Below, in pieces: positions 56,765-64,000 of a stretch of 64,000 bases of DNA. The position numbers and the translations under genes are program-made. Source of the DNA: Paraburkholderia sp. (GTDB lineage Bacteria > Pseudomonadota > Gammaproteobacteria > Burkholderiales > Burkholderiaceae). Within the stretch, counting starts at the first letter, position 1. Each line of letters begins with the position of its first letter. Below the pieces are notes generated by a model. The model searched no databases and was not told the origin of the DNA. It saw only the letters and a program-made list of their open reading frames with translations. The stretch lies in assembly GCF_028283785.1 (NCBI RefSeq), contig NZ_JAPWKB010000018.1, forward strand, positions 434,001-498,000, written 5' to 3'.

Positions 56765-57100
56765 TCAGATTGCCTGCAACCAGCGCGGCATCCAGCTGCG
56801 CACGGCCGCACGACCCGTCGACCATGCACGCGCCGCCGCCGTCGATGTCACCGGCGCATGGACCGAACCGCTGGCGATCCGCACCGCGAGACGCGTGCCG
56901 GATTGCCCCGCGCTGACCCACGCGAGCGCATTGCGCGGCAGTTCGAACGACTCGCCGGCGTCGAGCCAGTAGTCTTCCGCGTCGCCGTCGACAGTCAGCC
57001 ACACCTGGCCCGCCATCACGTTCAGCACGAGCGGCTGGCTGGCACGCCACGCGCTCACTGGCTCGCGTGGTTCGAGTTCGAAAGTCCGTATTTCTCTCAT
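56765..57100 (-). CDS. DUF2917 family protein
   Basis: A 111-residue protein. The central part, PLVLNVMAGQVWLTVDGDAEDYWLDAGESFELPR, is the small cupin-like DUF2917 motif (xGxvWLTxdGdxxDxxLxxGxxxxl). The function of the family is unknown. The C-terminal ~30 residues are basic and variable. The ATG has GGGGGA eight bases upstream. It is divergent from the MocR regulator, and the shared 180-base intergenic region holds candidate MocR operators. Confidence 0.82.
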   Translation of the reverse strand: MREIRTFELEPREPVSAWRASQPLVLNVMAGQVWLTVDGDAEDYWLDAGESFELPRNALAWVSAGQSGTRLAVRIASGSVHAPVTSTAAARAWSTGRAAVRSWMPRWLQAI

Positions 57101-57112
57101 CGCAAATCCCCC

Positions 57113-57141
57113 TTGACGGGCATTTATTGGTTATCTAATTA
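57113..57141 (+). promoter_or_regulatory. Candidate promoter of the MocR-type regulator gene
   Basis: -35 TTGACG (57113-57118), 17-base spacer, -10 TAATTA (57136-57141). The candidate operator at 57177-57220 lies just downstream, consistent with autorepression. Confidence 0.4.
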
Positions 57142-57176
57142 TTGCGGCGTTCAGTGGGCGCGCACATGCACACTTC

Positions 57177-57220
57177 CGGACAGTTTCAGTGGAACTGTGC
57201 AGCTGGAAAAACGGACAGTT
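57177..57220. promoter_or_regulatory. Direct and inverted ACAGTT repeats, candidate MocR operator
   Basis: CGGACAGTT occurs at 57177-57185 and again at 57212-57220. An inverted AACTGT (57193-57198) between them makes a palindrome with the first copy. Direct repeats with one inverted half-site are typical for MocR regulators. Confidence 0.5.
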
Positions 57221-57280
57221 GATGGAATTGACTGCGTTCGAGTGTGCGCGTCCGCGTCTGTCAGACTTTTGCGAGACCGT

Positions 57281-58693
57281 ATGAAACTCGATATCGCGCT
57301 CGATCGCGACAATGGCGTGCCGCTGACCGAGCAGATCGTCAGCGGCGTGACGACGTGGATTCGCACGCGCGCCGCGCATCCGGGCGCGAAGCTGCCGTCG
57401 ATCCGCCAGTTCGCCGCCGACTACGCCGTGAGCCGCTTCCCGGTGATCGAGGCCTACGACCGGCTGGTGTCGCTCGGCTATCTCGACTCGCGGCAAGGTT
57501 CGGGCTTTTATGTGTCGGAGCGGCAACCGTCGTCGAACGGCGCGCAGGGATCGTCGGACCCGCGCCGCGCGGAGGACGAGTCTGGCCATATCCATCAGCA
57601 GTTCAACCATCCGGGCGAATCGCTGAAGCTCGGCAGCGGTTTTATTCCCGAAGCCTGGCGCGACGTCGATGCACTCGGCCAGGCGATCCGTCACGTATCG
57701 CGCGTCGATCCGGCGGCCATGATCGATTACGCGACGCCGCTCGGCAACGGCGTATTGCGCGAGCATCTGCAAAGCCGCGTCGCGCAACTCGGCATTGGCT
57801 GCGACGCGTCGCAGGTGCTGATCACCAACGGCGCGAGCCAGGGGCTCGACCTGCTGATGCGCTACATGCTGAAAGCCGGCGACACGGTGCTGGTCGAGGA
57901 TCCCGGCTACTACAACCTGAACGGTCTGCTGAAGCTGCACGGCGTGCAACTGCTCGGCGTGCCGCGTACCCGGCTCGGACCGGATATCGATGCATTGACC
58001 GCGCTGTTGAAGCTGCACCGGCCGAAGCTGTTTTTCGTCAACACGGTGTTTCACAATCCGACCGGCACGACGGTCGCGCCGCAGGTGGCGTTCCGTCTGC
58101 TGCAACTCGCGCGCGAACATGATTTCTCGATTGTCGAAGACGACATTTACGCGGACTTCCAGAGCGACCCCACCGACCGCCTCGCGACGCTCGATCAACT
58201 CGACCACGTGATCTATCTCGGCGGGCTGTCCAAGACGCTGTCGTCGTCGTTGCGCATCGGCTATGTGATCGCGAAGCCGGAGATCATCAAGGATCTCGCG
58301 GACATCAAGATGCTGACCAGCATCGGCAGTTCGCGCTTCGCCGAAGCCGTCGCGGTGGCGATGCTGGAACGCGGCGCGTATCGCAAGTATCTGGACCGGT
58401 TGCGTCGCAGGATGCGCGATGCGCTCGGCACGACGGTGCAAACGCTGGAAGACAGCGGATGGGAAGTGTTCGAAAACCCGCTCGGCGGAAAATTCGTCTG
58501 GGCGCGCGTGCCGCATGTCGCCGACGCCGCGCGGCTCGCCGAATGCGGAATGCCGCTTGGCGTGACCGTCGCGCCGGGCAGCTATTTCCGGCCATACGGC
58601 GAAGTCACGCCGTGGATCCGCATCAACGCCGCGCACACGCTCGACCCGCGCGCGCAAGCGTTTTTCGAGGCCGCCGCCGCGCTTCCGGGCTAG
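57281..58693 (+). CDS. MocR-type regulator (GntR HTH fused to an aminotransferase fold)
   Basis: 470 residues from ATG 57281. The N-terminal winged helix is GVPLTEQIVSGVTTWIRTRAAHPGAKLPSIRQFAADYAVSRFPVIEAYDRLVSLGYL. After a ~50-residue linker comes a fold-type I PLP domain with ITNGASQGLDLLMRYML, VEDPGYYN, HNPTGTTVAPQ, EDDIYADF and YLGGLSKTLSSSLRIGY, where SK is the PLP lysine motif. MocR proteins use PLP or a PLP adduct with an amine as signal. Likely targets are itself and the divergent DUF2917 gene. There is no strong ribosome site before the ATG. Confidence 0.92.
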   Translation: MKLDIALDRDNGVPLTEQIVSGVTTWIRTRAAHPGAKLPSIRQFAADYAVSRFPVIEAYDRLVSLGYLDSRQGSGFYVSERQPSSNGAQGSSDPRRAEDESGHIHQQFNHPGESLKLGSGFIPEAWRDVDALGQAIRHVSRVDPAAMIDYATPLGNGVLREHLQSRVAQLGIGCDASQVLITNGASQGLDLLMRYMLKAGDTVLVEDPGYYNLNGLLKLHGVQLLGVPRTRLGPDIDALTALLKLHRPKLFFVNTVFHNPTGTTVAPQVAFRLLQLAREHDFSIVEDDIYADFQSDPTDRLATLDQLDHVIYLGGLSKTLSSSLRIGYVIAKPEIIKDLADIKMLTSIGSSRFAEAVAVAMLERGAYRKYLDRLRRRMRDALGTTVQTLEDSGWEVFENPLGGKFVWARVPHVADAARLAECGMPLGVTVAPGSYFRPYGEVTPWIRINAAHTLDPRAQAFFEAAAALPG

Positions 58694-58795
58694 CCGCGAC
58701 ACGCATCGCGCGCCGCGCATTCCCGAAGCGCGGCGCAGCGCTTTTCCCTAGAATGGCAGCTTCTCCCGCCCGCCGCGCGCGCCTTGCCGCCTTCC

Positions 58796-60259
58796 ATGCC
58801 CAATCCGCCGAACGCCGCTCCGTCCGACATTTCCCCTGCCGCTCCCACGCCTTCGCCGCGCTCGCTGACCGTGATGTTGTGGGTCGTCGCGACCGGCTTC
58901 TTCATGCAGACGCTCGATTCCACCATCGTCAACACCGCGTTACCCGCGATGGCGACGAGCCTGGGCGAATTGCCGTTGCGGATGCAGTCGGTGGTGATTG
59001 CGTATTCGCTGACGATGGCGGTGATGATCCCCGTGTCCGGCTGGCTGGCCGACAAACTCGGCACGCGGCGCGTGTTCATGAGCGCGATCCTCGTGTTTAC
59101 GATTGGGTCGGTGCTGTGTGCCAATGCGCATACGCTGAATCAGCTGGTGATCTTCCGGATCGTGCAAGGCGCGGGCGGCGCGATGCTGTTGCCGGTCGGA
59201 CGTCTTGCCGTGCTGCGCACGTTTCCGGCCGAACGCTACCTGCCCGCGCTGTCGTTCGTCGCGATTCCAGGTCTGATCGGGCCGTTGATCGGACCGACGC
59301 TCGGCGGCTGGCTGGTGAAGATCGCGTCGTGGCACTGGATCTTTCTGATCAATGCGCCGGTCGGGATCATCGGCGTGATCGCGGTGAGCATCTTCATGCC
59401 CGACAGCCGCAATCCGAACACCGCGCCCTTCGATCTGAAAGGCTATCTGATGCTGGTGGTCGGGATGGTGTCGATCTCGTTCGCGCTCGACGGCCGCACC
59501 GAGTTCAACGTGCAGCACGCCACCGTGCTGATGCTGCTGGTTTTGAGTCTGGCGAGTTTCGTCGCTTACGGACTGCACGCAAGCCGGGTCGCGCAACCGA
59601 TCTTTCCGCTCGATCTGTTCAAGATTCACACCTTCAGCGTGGGCTTGCTCGGCAACCTGTTTGCGCGGATCGGCAGCGGCGCGATGCCGTATCTGATCCC
59701 GCTGCTGTTGCAGGTGAGTCTCGGTTATAGCGCATTCGAAGCCGGGTTGATGATGCTGCCCGTCGCCGCCGCCGGCATGGCCGCGAAACGGGTCGTGACG
59801 AAACTGATCATCAAGTACGGCTACCGGCAGGTGCTCGTCACCAACACGGTCCTGGTAGGACTCGGCATGGCGAGCTTTGCGCTGATGTCGCCGAACCAGC
59901 CGATGTGGCTGCGCCTCGTTCAGCTCGCGATCTTCGGCGCGGTGAATTCGATGCAGTTCACCGCGATGAACACGTTGACGCTGAAGGATCTCGGCACCGG
60001 CGGCGCGAGCAGCGGCAACAGCCTGTTCTCGCTGGTGCAGATGCTGTCGATGAGTCTGGGCGTGACCGTCGCGGGCGCGCTGCTCGCGACCTTCACCGGG
60101 CTGATTCATCGCGTGACGGAAGCGAACACCTTGCCGGCCTTCCACGCCACCTTCCTGTGCGTCGGTTTCATCACGGCCTGCTCGTCGTGGATTTTCGCGC
60201 AGCTTTCACCGGACGTCCGGCGCGGCGCAAAGAAAAGCGATCCGTCGGAAAGCACGTAA
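58796..60259 (+). CDS. MFS drug exporter, DHA2 (EmrB/QacA) family
   Basis: 487 residues with about 14 transmembrane segments. Motif A-like GWLADKLGTRRVFM follows the second helix; motif C-like AIPGLIGPLIGPTLGGWLV is typical of drug/proton antiporters. The first helix carries the DHA2 motif LDSTIVNTALPAMA. It is close to MdtD/HsrA-type exporters. ATG 58796 is preferred over a TTG four codons upstream. A TAGAAT box lies about 45 bases upstream. No TetR or MarR regulator is adjacent; the MocR gene ends 102 bases before. Confidence 0.92.
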   Translation: MPNPPNAAPSDISPAAPTPSPRSLTVMLWVVATGFFMQTLDSTIVNTALPAMATSLGELPLRMQSVVIAYSLTMAVMIPVSGWLADKLGTRRVFMSAILVFTIGSVLCANAHTLNQLVIFRIVQGAGGAMLLPVGRLAVLRTFPAERYLPALSFVAIPGLIGPLIGPTLGGWLVKIASWHWIFLINAPVGIIGVIAVSIFMPDSRNPNTAPFDLKGYLMLVVGMVSISFALDGRTEFNVQHATVLMLLVLSLASFVAYGLHASRVAQPIFPLDLFKIHTFSVGLLGNLFARIGSGAMPYLIPLLLQVSLGYSAFEAGLMMLPVAAAGMAAKRVVTKLIIKYGYRQVLVTNTVLVGLGMASFALMSPNQPMWLRLVQLAIFGAVNSMQFTAMNTLTLKDLGTGGASSGNSLFSLVQMLSMSLGVTVAGALLATFTGLIHRVTEANTLPAFHATFLCVGFITACSSWIFAQLSPDVRRGAKKSDPSEST

Positions 60260-60560
60260 AAACAGCCCTGCGATAGCGACGGTTTCGCCATCGCCACGAC
60301 GCATCGCGAACCGGCGTCACGCCGCGACCGCGCACACGGCGCACCACCGCTGTGCGCTGCGATCCGCCGCGCGTCGCAATGCATGCACAAGCACCGTACA
60401 TTGGCGCGATCGTGATCGGCGAACCACACCAAACAGCGAAGTTCCGTCACTCGCATGGATCTTGCTCGCCTATCCTATAAAATCGCATGAACGCGCCGCG
60501 AAACCGGCCACGCGCAATCCGCCGCAACCGCCCCGCTGCCCCTTTTTGACGACCGACACC
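60260..60560. other. Intergenic region between the MFS and EAL genes
   Basis: It contains a TATAAA box at 60476-60481, about 80 bases before the preferred EAL start, without a clear -35 box. A CGATAGCGACGG/CCATCGCCACG imperfect pair follows the MFS stop without a T tract. I see nothing else. Confidence 0.4.
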
Positions 60561-61835
60561 ATGAGCATGATCGAACTCGATCCTCCCGGCTTTCAGCCTC
60601 CTCGCCCGATCGCCGGCGACGAAGGCTCCCGGCGCACCGTCCTGTACGGCGGCTACACGGTTTTCAGCGTCTTTCAGCCGGTTTTTTCGGTGTCGCACCG
60701 TCGCGCGATCGGTTATCACGCGTCGTTGCGCGCGCATGACGAAAACACCCGTCAGGTGCCGTCGCACGAAGTGTTCACGCAAGCCGCGCGACGCGGCGAT
60801 CTGCTCGAACTCGGACGGTTGGCGGAATCGCTGCATCTGGGCAATTTCAACGCATTCGACAGTCACGACGAATGGCTTTTCCTGAGCCTGCATCCGGCCG
60901 CGCTGATGGACACGAGCTACGGCGACGCCTTGCTCGCCGGTCTGAAAGCGCTCGGTTTGCCGCCGCAACGCGTGGTGCTCGAAGTGTCCGAGCAAGCCGG
61001 CGGCGAGACTACGCGTTTCGCGGAAATCATCGATGCGTTGCGCAAATCCGGTTTTCTGATCGCGCTCGACGGGTTCGGCGCGAAGCATTCGAACATCGAC
61101 CGCGTGTGGAATCTGCGGCCCGATATCGTCACGCTCGACCGCTGCATCCTCGCGCAGGCGAACGAACATGCGCACATCGAGCGCGTGTTGCCGGGCATCG
61201 TGTCGATGCTGCATGAGTCCGGTCAGCTGGTGCTGATGGGCGGCCTGACGACCGAACGCGACGCACTGATCGCGCTCGAATGCAACGTCGATTTCGTGCA
61301 GGGTCTGCATTTCGCCGGTCCGAGCGTGGACCCGGTGATGCCGCAAGTCGCGGCGAATCTGATGGACACGCTGTCCGCGTCGTTGCGCGAGAAGGTCGCC
61401 GCTCGCGAGCGGGCGCAGACCACGCGTCTGACGCCGTATGTGAGCGCGTTGCAAACCGCGAGCGGGCGGCTGGCGGCGGGGGAATCGGTGGCGATTGCGA
61501 CGGCGCCGTTGCTCGCGCTCGGCGAGACCGCGCGCTGCTTTATCCTCGACGGTTCTGGACGGCAGATCGGCGACAACGTGCTGCCGTCAGGCCGCGCGTC
61601 GCAACGCGCGAAGCGGTTCCGGCCGCTGCTGCATTCCGAAGGCGCAAGCTGGGAGCGTCGGCCGTATTTTCTCGGCGCGATGCGCACGCCCGGTCATGTG
61701 CATCTGACGCCGCCGTATCTGTCGATCAACGAGGCGCATCTGTGCGTCACCGCGTCGATCGCGGCGCAAGGCCCGACCGGCATGCAGGTGCTATGCGTCG
61801 ATATCAACTGGGAAGTCGCGGCGCATCGCGGTTGA
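60561..61835 (+). CDS. Degenerate EAL-domain protein with a C-terminal sensor-like domain
   Basis: 424 residues from ATG 60561; a TTG far upstream (60462) is open but unlikely. The EAL-type barrel spans ~30-265. Key residues of c-di-GMP phosphodiesterases are changed: the EAL motif is HAS in GYHASLRA, and DDFG is LDGFG in ALDGFGAKHSN. LEVSEQ keeps one Glu. So it probably does not hydrolyse c-di-GMP, though it could still bind it. The C-terminal ~150 residues (SVAIATAPLLALGETARCFILD to INWEVAAHRG) look like the PAS/cache-type domain of YkuI. It runs 45 bases into the convergent ECF sigma gene. Confidence 0.85.
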   Translation: MSMIELDPPGFQPPRPIAGDEGSRRTVLYGGYTVFSVFQPVFSVSHRRAIGYHASLRAHDENTRQVPSHEVFTQAARRGDLLELGRLAESLHLGNFNAFDSHDEWLFLSLHPAALMDTSYGDALLAGLKALGLPPQRVVLEVSEQAGGETTRFAEIIDALRKSGFLIALDGFGAKHSNIDRVWNLRPDIVTLDRCILAQANEHAHIERVLPGIVSMLHESGQLVLMGGLTTERDALIALECNVDFVQGLHFAGPSVDPVMPQVAANLMDTLSASLREKVAARERAQTTRLTPYVSALQTASGRLAAGESVAIATAPLLALGETARCFILDGSGRQIGDNVLPSGRASQRAKRFRPLLHSEGASWERRPYFLGAMRTPGHVHLTPPYLSINEAHLCVTASIAAQGPTGMQVLCVDINWEVAAHRG

Positions 61836-62831
61836 TGTGCGCTCATGCGCGGCGGCCGTGTTGCGCCGCATCGCGCGGTCGAGCAGATGCAGGATCGCGG
61901 TCCGCCCGAATGCGCGGTTGACTGCTTCGAGTTGCGCGGCATGCGTGACGATCCGCAGCGCGACGATGGCCGGACATGCATCCGCGCCGGACATGCCAAC
62001 CGACACATCGATCAATCCGACGATTTCGCCATCGCGCAGCAATGCGATGCACGGCGCGCCGTCGATCGACACGGTCTGCGCATAGCCGATCCGCAACGCG
62101 AATCCGAGCGTGCGCGTGCGGCTCGCCGCGACCGCCCATTTCTCCGACAACCCGGTGCCCACAATCGCGGACGCGACCACCTTATCGTCCGTCACGAGCG
62201 GCGCATCGGCGACCAGCCGCAACACTTCCGCCCGATCCTGCGCGTCCAGCGCCGCCCGCAAACGCTCGACGACCCGCGCGTGCGTGGCCGGATCGACGCG
62301 TTCGGGCGCGGCGACCTGCGTGTCGTGCCGATGCGCATCGTGCCGCTGCAAGCGCGCCTTCGCGCGGTGAACCAGTTGCCGGCAACCGGCCGGCGTTCTA
62401 TCGAGAATCTTCGCGATCTCCGCGTAATCGCAGTCGAACGCTTCATGCAGCACGAAGGCCGCGCGTTCGGCGGGCTTTAGCCGTTCGAGCATCAGCATCA
62501 CGCCGTACGACAGATCCGCCGCACGCAACGCCAGATCTTCCGCCGACGGCGCGACGCCATCGATCCACGGTTCCGTCATCCAGCCGATGCCGCCCGCCGC
62601 TCGCTCGCGCTGCGCATGTCGCAACCGATCGATCGCCGCATGGGTGGCGCTCGTCGTCAGCCACGCGGCGGGCGTGCGGATCTCACGCCGATCGGTCAGT
62701 AGCCATTTGAGCCAGACGTCCTGCACGACGTCCTCGGCTTCCGCACGGCTGCCGAGCATCCGGTACGCAAGCGCGAAAAGCCGCGCGCGGATCGCGTCGA
62801 AGGTGGGTAAGTCGAAGCTGTGATCGGTCAT
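61791..62831 (-). CDS. ECF sigma factor with fused C-terminal regulatory domain (SigJ/ECF41-like)
   Basis: 346 residues from ATG 62831, with GGAG eight bases upstream. Sigma region 2 (~15-80) is FALAYRMLGSRAEAEDVVQDVWLKWL; region 4 (~110-165) is LKPAERAAFVLHEAFDCDYAEIAKILDRTPAGCRQLVHRAKARL. The last ~160 residues form a SnoaL-like domain, as in ECF41 and related groups, where it regulates activity in place of an anti-sigma factor. The ECF41 motifs DGGGK and NPDKL, as I recall them, are changed here (VTDDKV and AVNRAF). An ECF41-type promoter lies upstream, which suggests autoregulation. Confidence 0.9.
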   Translation of the reverse strand: MTDHSFDLPTFDAIRARLFALAYRMLGSRAEAEDVVQDVWLKWLLTDRREIRTPAAWLTTSATHAAIDRLRHAQRERAAGGIGWMTEPWIDGVAPSAEDLALRAADLSYGVMLMLERLKPAERAAFVLHEAFDCDYAEIAKILDRTPAGCRQLVHRAKARLQRHDAHRHDTQVAAPERVDPATHARVVERLRAALDAQDRAEVLRLVADAPLVTDDKVVASAIVGTGLSEKWAVAASRTRTLGFALRIGYAQTVSIDGAPCIALLRDGEIVGLIDVSVGMSGADACPAIVALRIVTHAAQLEAVNRAFGRTAILHLLDRAMRRNTAAAHERTSTAMRRDFPVDIDA

Positions 62832-62928
62832 TGTCGAAACTCCGTGAACGTACAGCGCAGTGTTCGGTGCCCGGCGCGCAACGGGCGCGACGAAGGCGAA
62901 ACGCATCGTCGACGCGTCCTGACCGGTT

Positions 62929-62955
62929 GACGTCAGGCGCGGGCAAAACGTGACA
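62929..62955 (-). promoter_or_regulatory. ECF41-type promoter of the sigma factor gene
   Basis: On the minus strand, -35 TGTCACG (62955-62949), 16 bases, -10 CGTC (62932-62929). The known ECF41 consensus, as I recall it, is TGTCACA-N16-CGTC, so only one base differs. The leader would be about 90 bases. Confidence 0.65.
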
Positions 62956-63006
62956 GCTTCCGGAAAAAATATTCCCCCACGCGAACCGTCGAAAGTGCGG
63001 GCAGGC

Positions 63007-63033
63007 CGTCACATTGCGCGGGTCCGATGCGTC
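63007..63033 (+). promoter_or_regulatory. ECF41-type promoter of the divergent clpP paralogue
   Basis: On the plus strand, -35 CGTCACA (63007-63013), 16 bases, -10 CGTC (63030-63033). It differs from the recalled ECF41 consensus only at the first base. It points toward the clpP paralogue, whose ATG is about 80 bases downstream. Confidence 0.6.
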
Positions 63034-63114
63034 ATATCGGGAAAGCCGCGCCTGCATCGCGATGCAGGCGTGCGTTCCGGTGCAGCCGTGCCCCCTACTT
63101 TTCCGTGAGACGCC

Positions 63115-63771
63115 ATGCGATCCCGTCCGATCCGTTCCGCAGATTTCCTGATGTCCGCCTACTCCAACCTCGTGCCGACCGTGATCGAGCAGTCTGGCCG
63201 CGGCGAGCGCGCTTACGACATTTTTTCGCGGCTGCTGCGCGAGCGGATCATTTTTCTGGTCGGTCCCGTGACCGAGCAGTCGGCGAGTCTGATCGTCGCG
63301 CAGTTGCTGTTTCTCGAATCGGAAAATCCCGACAAGGACATCTCGTTTTATATTAACTCGCCGGGCGGATCGGTCTACGACGGCCTCGCGATTTACGACA
63401 CGATGCAATTCATCAAGCCGCAAGTCTCGACGCTGTGCACCGGCTTCGCGGCGAGCATGGGCTCGTTCCTGCTGGCGGCCGGACAGCGCGGCAAACGCTA
63501 CGCGCTGCCGAACGCGCGGATCATGATCCATCAGCCGTCGGGCGGCGGTCAGGGCACCGCCGCCGACGTCGAGATTCGCGCGCGCGAAGTTCTGTATCTG
63601 CGCGAGCGTCTGAACAGGGTGTTCGCCGATCACACCGGCCAAAGCATCGAGCAGATCGCAAAAGACACCGATCGCGACAATTTCATGTCGGCGGAAGATG
63701 CGGTGGGGTATGGGTTGGTGGATGAGGTGCTGCAGCAGCGCGAGCGGCCGTCGCACGCAACCGACCGGTAA
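63115..63771 (+). CDS. clpP: ATP-dependent Clp protease proteolytic subunit (ClpP paralogue)
   Basis: 218 residues from ATG 63115; ATG 63151 (MSAYSNLVP) is an alternative and gives the usual mature start. The serine protease triad is complete: Ser in GFAASMGSFLLAAG, His in MIHQPSGGGQG and Asp in DTDRDNFMSAEDA. YINSPGGSVYDGLAIYDTM is the oxyanion region. It is not next to tig and clpX, the usual place for the housekeeping gene, so it is probably a second ClpP. It is divergent from the ECF sigma gene and shares its promoter type. A terminator follows. Confidence 0.93.
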   Translation: MRSRPIRSADFLMSAYSNLVPTVIEQSGRGERAYDIFSRLLRERIIFLVGPVTEQSASLIVAQLLFLESENPDKDISFYINSPGGSVYDGLAIYDTMQFIKPQVSTLCTGFAASMGSFLLAAGQRGKRYALPNARIMIHQPSGGGQGTAADVEIRAREVLYLRERLNRVFADHTGQSIEQIAKDTDRDNFMSAEDAVGYGLVDEVLQQRERPSHATDR

Positions 63772-63821
63772 CACAGCCGCCACACGCCATCGTGCGCCAT
63801 CACGGCTCGATCGACGCAACC

Positions 63822-63851
63822 AGAAAAGCCCTCGAAACGAGGGCTTTTCTA
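63822..63851 (+). terminator. Terminator after the clpP paralogue
   Basis: AGAAAAGCCCTCG pairs with CGAGGGCTTTTCT around AAA and is followed by ACTTTT. Confidence 0.88.
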
Positions 63852-63997
63852 CTTTTAAGCGCCGTCACCGCATCGTCATGGAAACGGAGCAATCCTGTCC
63901 GGCGCCACGCAACCCTGCCCCGTTCCCGCCATTGTCGCTATCATGGGCGCGTTCTGCCGTGTTCGACGTTCGAGCCGGCGCTTCATTGGAGAATTAC

Positions 63998-64000
63998 ATG
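63998..64000 (+). CDS. Start codon of the next gene (cut by the window end)
   Basis: An ATG is the last codon of the window, with TTGGAG nine to ten bases upstream and a TATCAT box near 63940. Only the start codon is present, so the product cannot be named. Confidence 0.4.

Overview
This is a high-GC chromosomal window from a Burkholderiales bacterium, most likely Paraburkholderia or a close relative within Burkholderia sensu lato. The evidence is the gene order ileS-lspA-coaBC-LLM-dut, the set rluE / icd / clpS-clpA / csp, the livK-H-M-G-F block, the nadA-nadC versus nadB arrangement, and protein sequences typical of that group. Nothing marks a plasmid or a prophage. I see no rRNA or tRNA gene, no CRISPR array and no transposase.

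Layout. 1-2.4 kb: the end of an FNR-type reductase, a putative arginine-rich leader/attenuator, an acetylornithine aminotransferase-family gene and a GNAT acetyltransferase. 2.4-7.6 kb (minus strand): a complete branched-chain amino acid ABC importer. 8.1-11.3 kb: ispH with an FKBP isomerase, radC, and rpmB-rpmG. 11.5-15.2 kb: de novo NAD synthesis (nadB convergent with nadA-nadC). 15.3-20.2 kb (minus): a fatty-acid desaturase, an MscS channel, an RsmB-type RNA methyltransferase and purN. 20.4-27.7 kb (plus): ribF, ileS, lspA, coaBC, a flavin monooxygenase-like gene and dut. 28.1-30.6 kb: a large unassigned multidomain protein with a glycosidase-like C-terminus. 30.7-34.1 kb: clpA-clpS and a cold-shock gene. 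34.2-36.5 kb: a copper-type multicopper oxidase and a Cys/His-rich exported protein. 36.6-40.1 kb: icd, an RluE-type pseudouridine synthase, a small Ala/Lys/His-rich exported protein and a DUF192 protein. 40.1-41.1 kb: a non-coding inverted-repeat element of about 1 kb. 41.2-50.1 kb: an EF-G gene, then a cupin and a peptide-type ABC importer operon with a fused double ATPase. 50.5-64 kb is more accessory: a poly-glycine exported protein, a Rap1a/Tai-like protein, an aldo/keto reductase, a GntR regulator, a CoA-transferase divergent from an HTH-citrate synthase fusion, a DUF2917 gene divergent from a MocR regulator, an MFS exporter, a degenerate EAL protein, an ECF sigma factor and a divergent ClpP paralogue.

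Strongest leads. (1) An ECF41-like sigma gene and a divergent clpP paralogue each carry a near-consensus ECF41-type promoter with exactly 16 bases between the two boxes, which suggests a small sigma/protease regulon. (2) A composite element at about 40.06-41.09 kb has an 82-bp core repeated identically in opposite orientation, enclosing degenerate tandem repeats. (3) A leaderless Arg-rich mini-ORF followed by an intrinsic terminator lies upstream of an argD-family gene and looks like an attenuator. (4) A helix-turn-helix domain is fused to a citrate synthase, divergent from a CoA-transferase across an array of alternating ATCAA/TTGAT half-sites. All assignments were made by eye from sequence; no database search was run.
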